Source of the DNA: Bdellovibrio sp. ArHS | GTDB lineage: Bacteria; Bdellovibrionota; Bdellovibrionia; Bdellovibrionales; Bdellovibrionaceae | Direction of reading: 5' to 3' | Assembly (NCBI RefSeq): GCF_000786105.1 | Contig: NZ_JTEV01000003.1 | Location: 62,001 to 126,000, forward strand | Length of the DNA: 64,000 nucleotides | Shown here: in pieces, positions 1 to 8,584 of the stretch | Layout of the letters: every line of letters begins with the position of its first letter | Numbering within the stretch: position 1 is the first letter of the stretch | The notes under the pieces: generated by a model | What the model was told of the DNA's origin: nothing | The model's input: the letters and a program-made list of their open reading frames with translations, nothing else | The model's database searches: none | Translations under genes and position numbers: made by a program

Positions 1-1
1 A

Positions 2-88
2 ACGGAAGTGACCGAGCTTGACGGTCTGCCCGAGACTTATCAAGCAAACATTGCATTTGGATTTGATATAGACAGTTTTAACAAATAA
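2..88 (+). CDS. C-terminal end of an unidentified protein (partial)
   Basis: An open frame enters from the left edge and stops at a TAA at 86-88, giving 28 residues ending in FDIDSFNK. The stop lies 12 bases before the imelysin start, and a GGAGA ribosome site lies between them, so this is the preceding gene of the same operon. The piece is too short to identify. Imelysin and DUF1111 genes often sit beside small periplasmic metal-binding proteins, but that is only context. Confidence 0.55.
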   Translation, partial: TEVTELDGLPETYQANIAFGFDIDSFNK

Positions 89-100
89 GGAGACAAGCTC

Positions 101-1186
101 ATGAAAGCTTTGAAACTCATGGCAGCAGCTTTGACCTTCGTTGGTGCGATGGCGCAAGCGGCGACGAATCAGGAAATCATCAATCACGTTTCTTATAATG
201 TGATTCTTGCGACCTATAATGATCTGGCTTCACAGGCCGCAAAGTTGAATGTGGCTGTGAATGCTTTGGCAGCAAACCCTACCGAGGCAAATCTAGCAAC
301 GGCCCAAGAGGCTTGGCGTGCGACACGTGTGCCCTGGGAAAGTTCAGAAGCTTTCTTGTTCGGGCCCGTGGACTCTTTAGGTATTGATCCTTTGTTAGAT
401 ACTTGGCCTTTGAATATCCTGGATCTTGATTCTGTTTTGAAATCCAACCGCACGATCACTACTGATTTTGTCCGTGCACTGGGAACCAACCTTCAAGGCT
501 TCCATACTATTGAATATCTTTTATTCGGTGATGGTAAATCTGCCAATACGAAGCCGGTAGGCGCATTGACGGCGAAACAGTTCGAATACTTAAAAGCGAC
601 ATCGGCTTTGTTGACTGAGCACGCGGCTTATCTGGCTAGCGCATGGACAAAGAACTATGATCCCGAAAATCCATCAGCTCCTGGCTATGTAACAGTGATC
701 AGTCAGCCGGGATTTGACAATCCCTTCTATTCTTCCGACCGTGCGGTGATGGAAGAGTTTGTTCAAGGTATGATGGGTATTCTGGACGAAGTCGCGAACG
801 GCAAAATGTCGGATCCGATGGGTGCAGATATCAACTCGGCGAACATGGCATTGGTAGAGTCTCCGTTTTCCTGGAATTCATTGAATGATTTCACGAATAA
901 CATCCGTTCCGTTTACAGCATTTACACAGGTCACTACAGAAGCTCTAAAGGCCCTGGTATTAAGGCGCTGGTAGAAAGAGTGGATGCAGGTCTGGCAAAT
1001 CGTGTTGAAAATGAAATCTTGAATTGCATGCAGTTGATTCAGGCGATTCGCCCAACTGGCGGCGGTGATTTCGGTCAAGCGATCTTTACTCATGAAGGTC
1101 GCGCGCGCGCGCAAAAAGCAATCGATGCGTTGAATGCTCTGCACGCGACAATGGAAAACGAAGTTCTGCCAACACTTGATATGTAA
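101..1186 (+). CDS. Imelysin family protein (M75-like, periplasmic iron-regulated)
   Basis: 361 residues starting with a clear Sec signal peptide (MKALKLMAAALTF..., cleavage near AQA). The imelysin signature GxHxxE is present as GFHTIE, with His135 and Glu138, which in the family is the putative metal site. The N-terminal helical repeat and a second helical half after about residue 190 fit the two-fold imelysin bundle. The family (Pfam Peptidase_M75) occurs in iron-uptake operons and is probably a periplasmic metal-binding or sensing protein; protease activity is doubtful. The next gene, a DUF1111 di-haem protein, overlaps or abuts it, the usual pairing for this family. The start is supported by AGGAGACA just upstream. 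Confidence 0.88.
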   Translation: MKALKLMAAALTFVGAMAQAATNQEIINHVSYNVILATYNDLASQAAKLNVAVNALAANPTEANLATAQEAWRATRVPWESSEAFLFGPVDSLGIDPLLDTWPLNILDLDSVLKSNRTITTDFVRALGTNLQGFHTIEYLLFGDGKSANTKPVGALTAKQFEYLKATSALLTEHAAYLASAWTKNYDPENPSAPGYVTVISQPGFDNPFYSSDRAVMEEFVQGMMGILDEVANGKMSDPMGADINSANMALVESPFSWNSLNDFTNNIRSVYSIYTGHYRSSKGPGIKALVERVDAGLANRVENEILNCMQLIQAIRPTGGGDFGQAIFTHEGRARAQKAIDALNALHATMENEVLPTLDM

Positions 1187-1197
1187 TGGAGATTCTC

Positions 1198-2709
1198 ATG
1201 AAAGCCTGGATTGTTCTTTCTGCTTTTAATATCATCGTCGGAGGCATGGCTCATGCGGCTTCCGGAATCGATATGGATTATGTTCATGCAATAAAATCCG
1301 GTGGTGATACGACAATCATGATAAGAGGAGAATCCATCCGGGCTTTTCGCAATCCTGCAGCGAATCTCACTGAAGAAGAAATCGCACGTCATCTGACCGG
1401 CGATGCTCTTTTTGAACGAAATTTTTCCGACGACGCCGGTCGTTTTGATCACGGTCTTGGGCCGGTCTTCAATAATACAAGCTGTAATGCCTGCCACTCT
1501 AAGGATGGTCGCGGCGCTTTGCCGGTCCTTATGCCCGGACAAGAATGGGTTCAGCTTCGTCAAAATGAATCAGTTTTTTTGCGGATTAGTATCGAAGATG
1601 GCAGCCAACGTCCTAAGACAGCCGAGACTCATTGGGGAGCCCCCGTGCCGGTGCCCGGTTTTTCTGATCAACTTTTTCATCTAGGCTCTATGGGGGTTCG
1701 TAAAGATCTGCCTGGCGTGGGACAAGCCCAGGTTTGGATGAAGTATGATAAAAGTGTATTTACTTATCCCGATGGAACTTCGGTACAACTGCGTAAGCCG
1801 GTTTTTAAAATCACCGATGCCTACGATGAATATTTCGACTCTGTGACCGGCGAAGTGAAAAGTCGTCTGTACGAAAAAGATGTCAAAACCAGTCCGCGCA
1901 TGGGTACTCCTATGATCGGCTTGGGACTTTTGGAAGCAATCCGTGAATCCGATATCCTGGCTTTGGCGGCCCGGGATCTTTCTGCAGAAGGCGTGAAAGG
2001 AACCGTGAACTGGGTGTTCGATATTGAAAAATCCATGCAGCAAGAAGCTCGTCCTGTTTCGATGGGACGTTTTGGATTGAAAAACAATACACCTTCTGTC
2101 TTTCACCAATCGTTAGGTGCTTTACGGGGCGATATCGGTGTGACCAATTATGCTTTTCCCATGGAAAGCATCTTCGGTACGGCGCTATTTGAATCCTTTG
2201 TGCAAAATCCGAAGGTGCCATCGCCTTTGGAGGCCAGCGATCAGGTGGCGAATGATTTGGTTTTTTACTCTCAAACTTTGGCGGTGCCGTCTCGCAGAAA
2301 TGTGACCGAAGCCGAGGTGGTTCGGGGCGCGCAGATTTTTCATCAAGTCAGTTGTACCAGCTGTCATCAGCCGAGCTTTGTGACGGGACCTCATAAAATT
2401 GCAGCTTTCAGCAACCAAAAAATCTATCCCTTCACGGATATGCTTTTGCACGATATGGGTGAAGGGTTGGCCGACGGACGTCAGGACTTCGATGCTAATG
2501 GACGGCAGTGGAAGACACGTCCTTTATGGGGGCTTGGCCATACACAAACCATCAACCCCCGTGCGGGATTTTTGCATGATGGACGGGCACGAACCATTGA
2601 GGAAGCAATTCTGTGGCATGGTGGGGAAGGCGAGTATTCCAAAAACAAATTCATCCATCTTCCCAAAGCGGATCGCTCCGCTTTGATTCAGTTCATTCGT
2701 TCACTTTAA
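1198..2709 (+). CDS. Di-haem oxidoreductase family protein (DUF1111, thiol oxidoreductase-like)
   Basis: About 503 residues. I place the start at the ATG at 1198, not the in-frame ATG at 1186 that overlaps the imelysin stop, because GGAG at 1188-1191 is spaced correctly for 1198 and the protein then begins with a clean signal peptide (MKAWIVLSAF...AHA). Two c-type haem motifs are visible: CNACH at residues 96-100 and CTSCH at 386-390. The C-terminal region carries the GLGHT and GFLHDGRA segments typical of DUF1111. The family is a periplasmic relative of MauG/cytochrome c peroxidases and commonly accompanies imelysins in iron- or copper-linked operons. The actual substrate is not known. Confidence 0.88.
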   Translation: MKAWIVLSAFNIIVGGMAHAASGIDMDYVHAIKSGGDTTIMIRGESIRAFRNPAANLTEEEIARHLTGDALFERNFSDDAGRFDHGLGPVFNNTSCNACHSKDGRGALPVLMPGQEWVQLRQNESVFLRISIEDGSQRPKTAETHWGAPVPVPGFSDQLFHLGSMGVRKDLPGVGQAQVWMKYDKSVFTYPDGTSVQLRKPVFKITDAYDEYFDSVTGEVKSRLYEKDVKTSPRMGTPMIGLGLLEAIRESDILALAARDLSAEGVKGTVNWVFDIEKSMQQEARPVSMGRFGLKNNTPSVFHQSLGALRGDIGVTNYAFPMESIFGTALFESFVQNPKVPSPLEASDQVANDLVFYSQTLAVPSRRNVTEAEVVRGAQIFHQVSCTSCHQPSFVTGPHKIAAFSNQKIYPFTDMLLHDMGEGLADGRQDFDANGRQWKTRPLWGLGHTQTINPRAGFLHDGRARTIEEAILWHGGEGEYSKNKFIHLPKADRSALIQFIRSL

Positions 2710-2725
2710 AAAATGTTTCATAATG

Positions 2726-2750
2726 ACTGGTTCCGTAAAACTGGACCAGT
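2726..2750 (+). terminator. Hairpin just after the DUF1111 gene
   Basis: ACTGGTTCC and GGACCAGT form an 8-pair stem with one bulged T and an 8-base loop, beginning 17 bases after the stop codon. There is no strong T tract after it, so it may be a processing or rho-type end and not a simple intrinsic terminator. Confidence 0.4.
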
Positions 2751-2754
2751 ACAT

Positions 2755-2950
2755 AGTGGAAGTTTTCGATCTGTGTAGTGTACCATCGATATCAAGCTTC
2801 TATTGGGGCTGGTAAGGAGGTGGTGCTTATGGTTAATATATGTGACATAACCAAGGCGGAGGTGGCGGTTTCTTAGAAACCCCAGGATCTTCGCCTAGGA
2901 TTCGCAAGAATTCTTAAACCTGAGCGACTCGTAAGAGTCGCTCTTTCTTT
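2755..2950 (+). ncRNA. Candidate structured RNA or leader ending in a strong terminator
   Basis: This part of the 371-base gap before cheA has no long frame but is rich in local pairing: TGGTTA/TAACCA at 2830-2853, a 6-pair stem GGTTTC-TTA-GAAACC at 2867-2881, a GCAA-tetraloop hairpin at about 2899-2913, and the 9-pair terminator at 2922-2943. That is more structure than a simple spacer needs. I do not recognise an Rfam family, and no promoter is certain, so an untranslated RNA is only a hypothesis. A 15-codon frame with a very good ribosome site lies inside it. Confidence 0.3.
2829..2876 (+). CDS. Possible 15-residue leader or micro-peptide
   Basis: ATG at 2829 follows a textbook AAGGAGG (2814-2820) at 8 bases spacing and reads 15 codons (MVNICDITKAEVAVS) to TAG. 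The stop codon lies in the loop of the GGTTTC/GAAACC hairpin. A ribosome site this good in an otherwise non-coding region is unusual. A leader peptide acting on the hairpins downstream is possible, as is chance. Confidence 0.25.
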   Translation: MVNICDITKAEVAVS

Positions 2951-2952
2951 TT
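2922..2952 (+). terminator. Strong intrinsic terminator
   Basis: GAGCGACTC (2922-2930), loop GTAA, GAGTCGCTC (2935-2943), then TTTCTTTTT. Nine perfect pairs with a T-rich tail. It closes whatever is transcribed from the 2710-2920 stretch and insulates the cheA promoter. Confidence 0.85.
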
Positions 2953-3011
2953 CCGAGCTTTCCTTCATTATGTTTTCTGGGTAACAGTTTCAAAAATCTT
3001 CCTGGGAATCC

Positions 3012-3038
3012 TAACTTAAATACTGAATATTCCGATAA
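3012..3038 (+). promoter_or_regulatory. Candidate FliA (sigma-28) promoter of the chemotaxis operon
   Basis: TAACTTAA (3012-3019), 11 bases, TCCGATAA (3031-3038), compared with the enterobacterial consensus TAAAGTTT-N11-GCCGATAA. The -10 half differs at one base and the spacing is exact. The -35 half is only partial. It lies 42 bases before the cheA start, which fits a flagellar-class promoter for chemotaxis genes. Confidence 0.55.
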
Positions 3039-3080
3039 ATTCGTAAGACTTCACAGCTGCGAAAGTGGGAACTTCAACCA

Positions 3081-4823
3081 ATGTCTGACGAAAATAATGC
3101 TAACGGATTTCCAGGACAGGACGACACTGTTGTTCTGATCGACTTCGCGCAAGTTGAAGAAGTCTCTCGCGTTTTCTTTGAAGAATCCAAAGAGATTTTA
3201 GAAGAACTCGACAATCAAATTCTGAAGCTTGAAGACAACCCTTCGGACTTAGACCAGATCAATGTTCTTTTCAGAAAAGTCCATACAATCAAAGGCAGTG
3301 TCGGCGCCGTTCCTGGTGGACAGTTGCTGGGTTCACTGGCGCATGAATTCGAAGCTCTTTTAACCCGCATCAAGCGCGACCATCACACGGTGACCAAAGA
3401 GTGTATCGATCTATTCCTTAAGAGTTCTCGCATCATGAAAGTTCTGGCGCAAAGTCTGCGAAATAAAAGCGAACTCTATCCCGAGGAACTGAGCGAGGCT
3501 ATCGAACTTATTGCCAGTTATGGCAGTTTTGATCTGGCCAGTGAAGTGGGTTCTGCTAACTCCAAAAATAACAAATCTCGCCCGGTCGCGACGTTGAGTT
3601 CGGAAGAGCAAGGTGTTTGGCTTTCACTCAATCAGTTGAATGAGTTTTTGCGTCTGTCGGGTGAGCTTCTGGTTCTTAAAAATTTCTTCCACATGATGAA
3701 TCAGACGGTGAACTTCCGTTTGCAACCAGACCTGTTCGAAAGACGCCAATCTGATTTCTCTCAGAATCTTAACAAGATCAGCGATCAGTTTCAAAATCAG
3801 GTCCAAAGTGTGCGTAAAGAAAAAGCAGCGGACAGCTTTAAAGCTCTGCAGTTGCTGGTTCGTCAGGCCTCTACCGAACTGAATAAAAACGTTCAACTGG
3901 AGATGCTGGGCAGTGATTTGATGATCGATAAAGGATTGGGCCAGGATCTTTATGAAGCCTTGGTGCATATTGCGCGAAACTCGATCGATCATGGTATCGA
4001 AGATCAATTCGAGCGTGCCCTCCAGGGGAAATCCCCTATAGGCAATTTGATTCTGGATATTTCTGAAAAGAGCAATACGATTCACCTGTCATTTAAAGAT
4101 GACGGAAAAGGTCTGGATAAAGAGCGCATTCTTCAACGCGCTTTAAAAAACGGTCTTGTTTCTGAATCTGAAGTTTCACAGTTGAGTGATGAGCAGATTT
4201 ATAAATTTATTTTCAATGCTGGATTTTCTACGAAGGACAAAGTCACCACCATCTCCGGACGGGGGGTCGGCATGGACATTGTTCTGGCCATTGTCGAAAA
4301 GTACCAGGGAAAAATTCACATCGACAATCAACCGGGACAGGGGGCCGCCTTTCGCCTGGAAATTCCGGTGCCTCAGCACATCATGGTGGAAAGCGCTTTA
4401 TTATGTGCCTGGGGCGACTATCGTTTGGCCGTGCCTTTGACCTCAGTGGCACATATCAGTTCGTGTCGGGAACTACAAATGACCACGGTGGATCGCCTTA
4501 GATTCTGTCAATTTAGTGGACTGACTGTGCCTCTTTTAAACTATTCAGAAGTTTTACATCATCAGGTCAGTGCCAGCGAAGAAACAGTTCGATCTTCTTC
4601 AGCTGTATTTATTCGGCTGAAAGACGCGGTCTTTGCTCTTTTGGTAGATCGTATCGAAGCGCAAACGGATCTTGTGGTAAAAGGCTTTGGCAGAATTGTC
4701 GGCGAACAAAAAGGTTTCAAAGGCGTATCGATTCTGGCTGACGAAAAAGTGACCTACATTGTCGATCCGGAAAGAATGATTCAGCTTTTATTCCAGCTTG
4801 AAAGCATGAAGGAGGCCGCATGA
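3081..4823 (+). CDS. cheA: Chemotaxis histidine kinase CheA (short form without P2)
   Basis: 580 residues. An Hpt (P1) domain spans about residues 25-130, with the phosphate-accepting His68 in VHTIKGSVG. After a short linker come the dimerisation helices (about 180-270), the ATPase domain with the N box NSIDHGIE and the G boxes DDGKGL and GRGVGMD, and a C-terminal CheW-like domain (about 430-575). The P2 domain that docks CheY/CheB in enteric CheA is missing, which also explains the modest length. Its role is to take receptor signals through CheW and phosphorylate response regulators. It overlaps the next gene by 4 bases (ATGA), so the operon is translationally coupled. A FliA-type promoter lies just upstream. 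Confidence 0.95.
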   Translation: MSDENNANGFPGQDDTVVLIDFAQVEEVSRVFFEESKEILEELDNQILKLEDNPSDLDQINVLFRKVHTIKGSVGAVPGGQLLGSLAHEFEALLTRIKRDHHTVTKECIDLFLKSSRIMKVLAQSLRNKSELYPEELSEAIELIASYGSFDLASEVGSANSKNNKSRPVATLSSEEQGVWLSLNQLNEFLRLSGELLVLKNFFHMMNQTVNFRLQPDLFERRQSDFSQNLNKISDQFQNQVQSVRKEKAADSFKALQLLVRQASTELNKNVQLEMLGSDLMIDKGLGQDLYEALVHIARNSIDHGIEDQFERALQGKSPIGNLILDISEKSNTIHLSFKDDGKGLDKERILQRALKNGLVSESEVSQLSDEQIYKFIFNAGFSTKDKVTTISGRGVGMDIVLAIVEKYQGKIHIDNQPGQGAAFRLEIPVPQHIMVESALLCAWGDYRLAVPLTSVAHISSCRELQMTTVDRLRFCQFSGLTVPLLNYSEVLHHQVSASEETVRSSSAVFIRLKDAVFALLVDRIEAQTDLVVKGFGRIVGEQKGFKGVSILADEKVTYIVDPERMIQLLFQLESMKEAA

Positions 4824-5584
4824 GTGATTTTTTTAGTGATGATTTTACGGCCGAACTGAAAGCTTACTTCTTGGACAGTGTCTGCAAAGAGACTGACAAG
4901 TTCATTGACTTAACCGACGATTCGACCTTACGACGCATTCGTGGTGAAGTTGCGGAACAAGCCCGGGCCTGGGCGGTGGATGCAAAAACCAACGAGTTCC
5001 AATACTTTTCCCAGTGGTTAGAACAATTTGAAGAGCGTACGCAAAACTTCAAGGAACCCCGTGAACTGATTCGTGCCCTAAAAACTTTGAAAGCTTATGC
5101 CGAAGCTTTGTCGCAGGAAAAGTCTGATTCTTCGGACTATCTGGTGCGTTTTGCTCTTGAAGTGGAACTACGACAGGAAGTGCAACTGCTTCACTGCAAA
5201 TGGGGCAGGCATGAATTCGCGATTCCTCTTTTGAATGTGGTTGAGATCAGCAGTCAAATTCCTCTTTTTCCCCTACCGGATAGAAAAGAAGGTTTGATGG
5301 GGGTGATCCCTTTCCGTGGCGAAGCGGTGCCAGTCATCAGCTTCCAGGATCACGGATTTAAACAAACGGATATTAAAAACACTTTTTATGTTATCTGCGA
5401 ACATCAGGGCGTTCGCTTTTCCTTGCAGGTGACTGAAACCGATGACTTGATGAGCTTGAAAGAATCTGAACTGCAGAATGTGGAAAGCCATTCCTCTGTA
5501 ATTCAGACGGCCTTTGTTTCACAATTTTTTATTAAAGGCACGAAGAGCATCATGATTCTGGATCTTGAAAAACTGGTGGCATGA
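4820..5584 (+). CDS. CheW-like coupling protein with an N-terminal extension
   Basis: 254 residues. The last 150 residues form a CheW-type domain (hydrophobic beta strands around HEFAIPLLNVVEI and MGVIPFRGEAVPVI, the usual CheW core). The first 110 residues are helical and match nothing I recognise, so this is longer than classical CheW (about 160). Its position between cheA and the cheD-cheB fusion, with 4-base overlaps on both sides, makes a coupling role between CheA and receptors very likely. The extension could bind another partner of this pathway. Confidence 0.88.
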   Translation: MSDFFSDDFTAELKAYFLDSVCKETDKFIDLTDDSTLRRIRGEVAEQARAWAVDAKTNEFQYFSQWLEQFEERTQNFKEPRELIRALKTLKAYAEALSQEKSDSSDYLVRFALEVELRQEVQLLHCKWGRHEFAIPLLNVVEISSQIPLFPLPDRKEGLMGVIPFRGEAVPVISFQDHGFKQTDIKNTFYVICEHQGVRFSLQVTETDDLMSLKESELQNVESHSSVIQTAFVSQFFIKGTKSIMILDLEKLVA

Positions 5585-7146
5585 TGAATACCCATTATTT
5601 GTTCCCTGGAAAATTGGCGGCCTTTAAAGAAGAAACCGTGATCTCAACATTGTTGGGCTCTTGTGTAGCTGTGGCTATTTACGATCCGTCGACGAAAATT
5701 GGCGGCCTCAATCACTATCTGTTGCCGGAAGGATTGCCTGAAGAAAGTCGTAACAGCCGTTATGCCAGTTTCGCCATTCCTCAGCTTATCGAGGAATGCG
5801 TTCGCTTGGGGGCTAACCGCGGTAAAATGCAGGCTAAGATCTATGGGGGTGGCAATGTTATTAGCGTCTCTCAGCTTGGTGATGGCATTGGGAAACGCAA
5901 TATTGAAATAGCGGAACAATTGCTGCGCGAATTCAATATTCCGATTGTTGAAAGAAATGTTGCGGGCGAATCAGCTCGCACAATCAAGATGAATACTTCC
6001 ACGTTCGAAGTGATTCACAATTCACCCCGCGATACGGGATCTGTGGATAAACCTGTGGATGTGTCGGGCTTCAAACCCTTGTCTGTAGCGAGAAATGTGA
6101 AAGTTCTTGTTGTTGATGACTCGGCCACGGTGCGGACTCTGTTTACGAATATTTTCACGAAAAGTGGTTTGGAAGTCGTCGGTTCTGCCGCAGATCCCTA
6201 CCAGGCTCGCGAAATGATTTTAAGCAAAAAGCCGGACGTTGTGACCTTGGATATTGAAATGCCCAAGATGTCGGGTGTGATGTTTTTAGAAAAGCTCATG
6301 AAGCATCATCCAATTCCGGTAGTGATGGTGTCCTCTTTAGCCAGTACAGGAGAAGCCGCACTCAAATCTTTAGAATTAGGCGCGGTGGAGTTTGTGCACA
6401 AACCTTCACAATTTGATCCCGCGGTTTTGAAGGACTTGGCGGCGATGTTGGTTGATAAAGTGCGGGCTGCAGCTTCAGTGAATGTGCTAAAACGCTTGAA
6501 GGACCTGCCGCCGGTGATCGATACCAAGGCGACGACACCCATGAAAATGTCCGTGCGCAGATCGGCGGAGTTGAAAGTGGTGGTTTTGGGTGGAAATGCC
6601 GGCAGTGCCGACGCCGTTGAGAAATTCGTTAAGAATCTGGCAGCGGATACACCGCCTGTTGTGGTGGCGTGCAGTACTGTCGCTAACTTTGCCACTGCTT
6701 TTATCAGCAAGTTGAAACAAGGTTCCAAAGTCACTCCCGTTCTGGCTAAGGACGGAGAATTTTTACGAATGGGACATGTGTATTTCATTCCTGCTGAACA
6801 TCATGGAAAACTTCAAACCGGAGTCAGTGGCCCGGTGCTTAATATTCAAAAAGGTGCGCCCGTTGCTTCCCAACTACCTTCGGCCAATGTTCTTTTCCAA
6901 TCTGCGGCGGCAGCTTATAACAAAGGCGTCTATGCGGTTTTATTGGGAGGTTTCGGTGGAGATGGCGTCGAAGGTCTTACCGAAGTGCAAAAAAAAGGTG
7001 GTGCCACTGTGGTGCAGCACCCTGAGGAAGCTCAATTCCCTTATGCTCCTCAAAAAGCCATTGAACTAGGTGTGGCGGATGAGATACTTAAATCAGATAT
7101 GTTAGCGCATCATCTGATGCAGTATCGAAACCAAAACTTATACTAG
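5581..7146 (+). CDS. CheD-receiver-CheB fusion with a degraded methylesterase active site
   Basis: 521 residues in three parts. Residues 1-155 are a CheD glutamine deamidase with the catalytic Cys28 (LGSCV) and His45 (GGLNHYLLP). Residues about 172-295 are a receiver with Asp224 (TLDIEMP) and the usual Lys in HKPS. Residues about 328-515 follow the CheB C-terminal fold. In the CheB part the nucleophile motif GASTGG reads GGNAGS, putting Asn339 at the Ser position; the catalytic His position is Ser365; only the Asp (Asp461, GFGGDG) remains. So receptor deamidation should work but demethylation probably does not. Fusion of CheD to CheB is itself uncommon. It overlaps the CheW-like gene by 4 bases. 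Confidence 0.92.
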   Translation: MMNTHYLFPGKLAAFKEETVISTLLGSCVAVAIYDPSTKIGGLNHYLLPEGLPEESRNSRYASFAIPQLIEECVRLGANRGKMQAKIYGGGNVISVSQLGDGIGKRNIEIAEQLLREFNIPIVERNVAGESARTIKMNTSTFEVIHNSPRDTGSVDKPVDVSGFKPLSVARNVKVLVVDDSATVRTLFTNIFTKSGLEVVGSAADPYQAREMILSKKPDVVTLDIEMPKMSGVMFLEKLMKHHPIPVVMVSSLASTGEAALKSLELGAVEFVHKPSQFDPAVLKDLAAMLVDKVRAAASVNVLKRLKDLPPVIDTKATTPMKMSVRRSAELKVVVLGGNAGSADAVEKFVKNLAADTPPVVVACSTVANFATAFISKLKQGSKVTPVLAKDGEFLRMGHVYFIPAEHHGKLQTGVSGPVLNIQKGAPVASQLPSANVLFQSAAAAYNKGVYAVLLGGFGGDGVEGLTEVQKKGGATVVQHPEEAQFPYAPQKAIELGVADEILKSDMLAHHLMQYRNQNLY

Positions 7147-7155
7147 GATTCATCT

Positions 7156-8535
7156 TTGGAACTTTCGAACTTTATCGGCGGGGAGTTCGTCCCTGCTGAA
7201 AGTAAATCCACATTTTCTAAATTCAATCCCTTTACTGGTCAGCTTTTAGCTTCGGTGTCATCATCGGACGCCATGGACGTCGTCAAGGCGTTGCAGGTCG
7301 CAAAGAAGGCGGCTCTGGGTTTTAAAGACACGACGACGGAACAACGAGCGGATTTATTAAATTCCCTCGCGCAAGCTTTGCAGAACGACGCGGATCAAAT
7401 TGCTTATGAAGAAGCGCTTCATCAGGGGCTTCCGCACTCTTTCGTTTTAAAAAACAGTGTCGAAGTCGCCGTGCGAGTCTTGCGTGATATTGCCGAAGAT
7501 GTGCGCCCTGCTCAAGACTCCCAGATACGCTATCAACCTTCTGGGATCGTCGGCATCATCACATCCTGGTGTTGTTCATTGCGTTTGATCGTGGAAAGAA
7601 TGGCTCCGGCATTGGCTGCAGGAAATGTGGTTGTCGTTAAAGTATCGGAACAGTCTCCGATCACAGCGAAGATTCTGGGCGAGTGTTTACAGAAATCTCG
7701 GATCCCAGCCGGTGTTGTAAACATCTTGCAGGGAAGTGCTGAAGTGGCGCAAGTGATTGCAGGTCATCCCAGCATTCGCGCTGTGACGGCGGCGGGAAAA
7801 ACTTCAACAATCGAAGCGATTGCAAAAGTCGCATTGCCTCAGTTTAAAAAGCTTCAATTGAGTGGCGGTGCCAAGAATCCTTCTGCCGTGTTGGCGGAAA
7901 CAGATTTCAAAAGTCTTCTTCCAGAAATTCTGCGTCCGTTCCTTATGGGACAGGGGCAGATGTGCTGGAATGTGTCCCAGTTGTTTGTGCTCGAGTCTTT
8001 AGCTCCTGAATTTCTAACTGCCTTGAAAGACTATCTAACGACTCTCAGACCCCTAAAAGATCCGCGGGGAAGTGAGACCTGGACACCTTTGATTTCGGAA
8101 GCCTCAGTGCGCAACATTGATCAAAAGATTCAAAGTGGTGTTGGCGAACACGGAAAAATTTTTGTGGGAGGACCGGCGGAAGAAGCGGGCTATTTTTATA
8201 GGCCGACAGTGATGCTCGATCTGCCTCATTGCAGTCTTCTTCAGCAAGATGAATTGCATGGGCCTCTTCTCTTGGTGACCCCTGTGAAGTATCAGCACGA
8301 GATACAAAAATGGGCGAATACCTCTTATCTCGCCCACTCGGCGGTGATCTGGGGGCCGACAGAAAAAGCGTTGAAGGTGGCGTCATCCTTGGACGCCGCC
8401 CATGTGTGGCTTAACTCCTGGACACCTGGCGAGGCGCCGGTGGTCTTTGGACATAAGCAGTCGAGCTTTGGTAATCTCGACATGTCATGGAACGGGTCGT
8501 TTTATTCGGATGTAAAAAAATTGGCGGGCCTCTGA
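7156..8535 (+). CDS. Aldehyde dehydrogenase-like protein, key residues altered
   Basis: 459 residues from a TTG start that has AGGA 7 bases upstream. The fold is clearly of the NAD-dependent aldehyde dehydrogenase superfamily: AAGNVVVVKVSEQSP, the glycine turn after LQLSGG, and Cys270 in GQMCWN. Two conserved catalytic positions are lost: the oxyanion Asn of PWNFP is Cys139 (SWCCS), and the general-base Glu of LELGG is Gln234. It may therefore be inactive as a dehydrogenase or use a different chemistry. It follows the cheD-cheB gene by 9 bases on the same strand and probably belongs to that transcript, although a metabolic enzyme there has no obvious role. Confidence 0.85.
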   Translation: MELSNFIGGEFVPAESKSTFSKFNPFTGQLLASVSSSDAMDVVKALQVAKKAALGFKDTTTEQRADLLNSLAQALQNDADQIAYEEALHQGLPHSFVLKNSVEVAVRVLRDIAEDVRPAQDSQIRYQPSGIVGIITSWCCSLRLIVERMAPALAAGNVVVVKVSEQSPITAKILGECLQKSRIPAGVVNILQGSAEVAQVIAGHPSIRAVTAAGKTSTIEAIAKVALPQFKKLQLSGGAKNPSAVLAETDFKSLLPEILRPFLMGQGQMCWNVSQLFVLESLAPEFLTALKDYLTTLRPLKDPRGSETWTPLISEASVRNIDQKIQSGVGEHGKIFVGGPAEEAGYFYRPTVMLDLPHCSLLQQDELHGPLLLVTPVKYQHEIQKWANTSYLAHSAVIWGPTEKALKVASSLDAAHVWLNSWTPGEAPVVFGHKQSSFGNLDMSWNGSFYSDVKKLAGL

Positions 8536-8561
8536 TTTCGTCAGACTCTTGACGAAATCAG
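8532..8561. terminator. Perfect 12-pair hairpin between convergent genes
   Basis: CTGATTTCGTCA and TGACGAAATCAG pair perfectly around a 6-base loop. The 5' arm includes the stop codon of the aldehyde dehydrogenase-like gene, and the zinc-ribbon gene ends 24 bases further on from the other side. It could serve as an end for both transcripts; there is no clear T tract. Confidence 0.65.
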
Positions 8562-8584
8562 GTGTTAGAAAATTGACAAACCCC

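Noticed and set aside
2755-2950. c-di-GMP or other known riboswitch before cheA
   Set aside because: I could not match the conserved core of c-di-GMP-I or TPP aptamers; it is left as an unnamed structured region.
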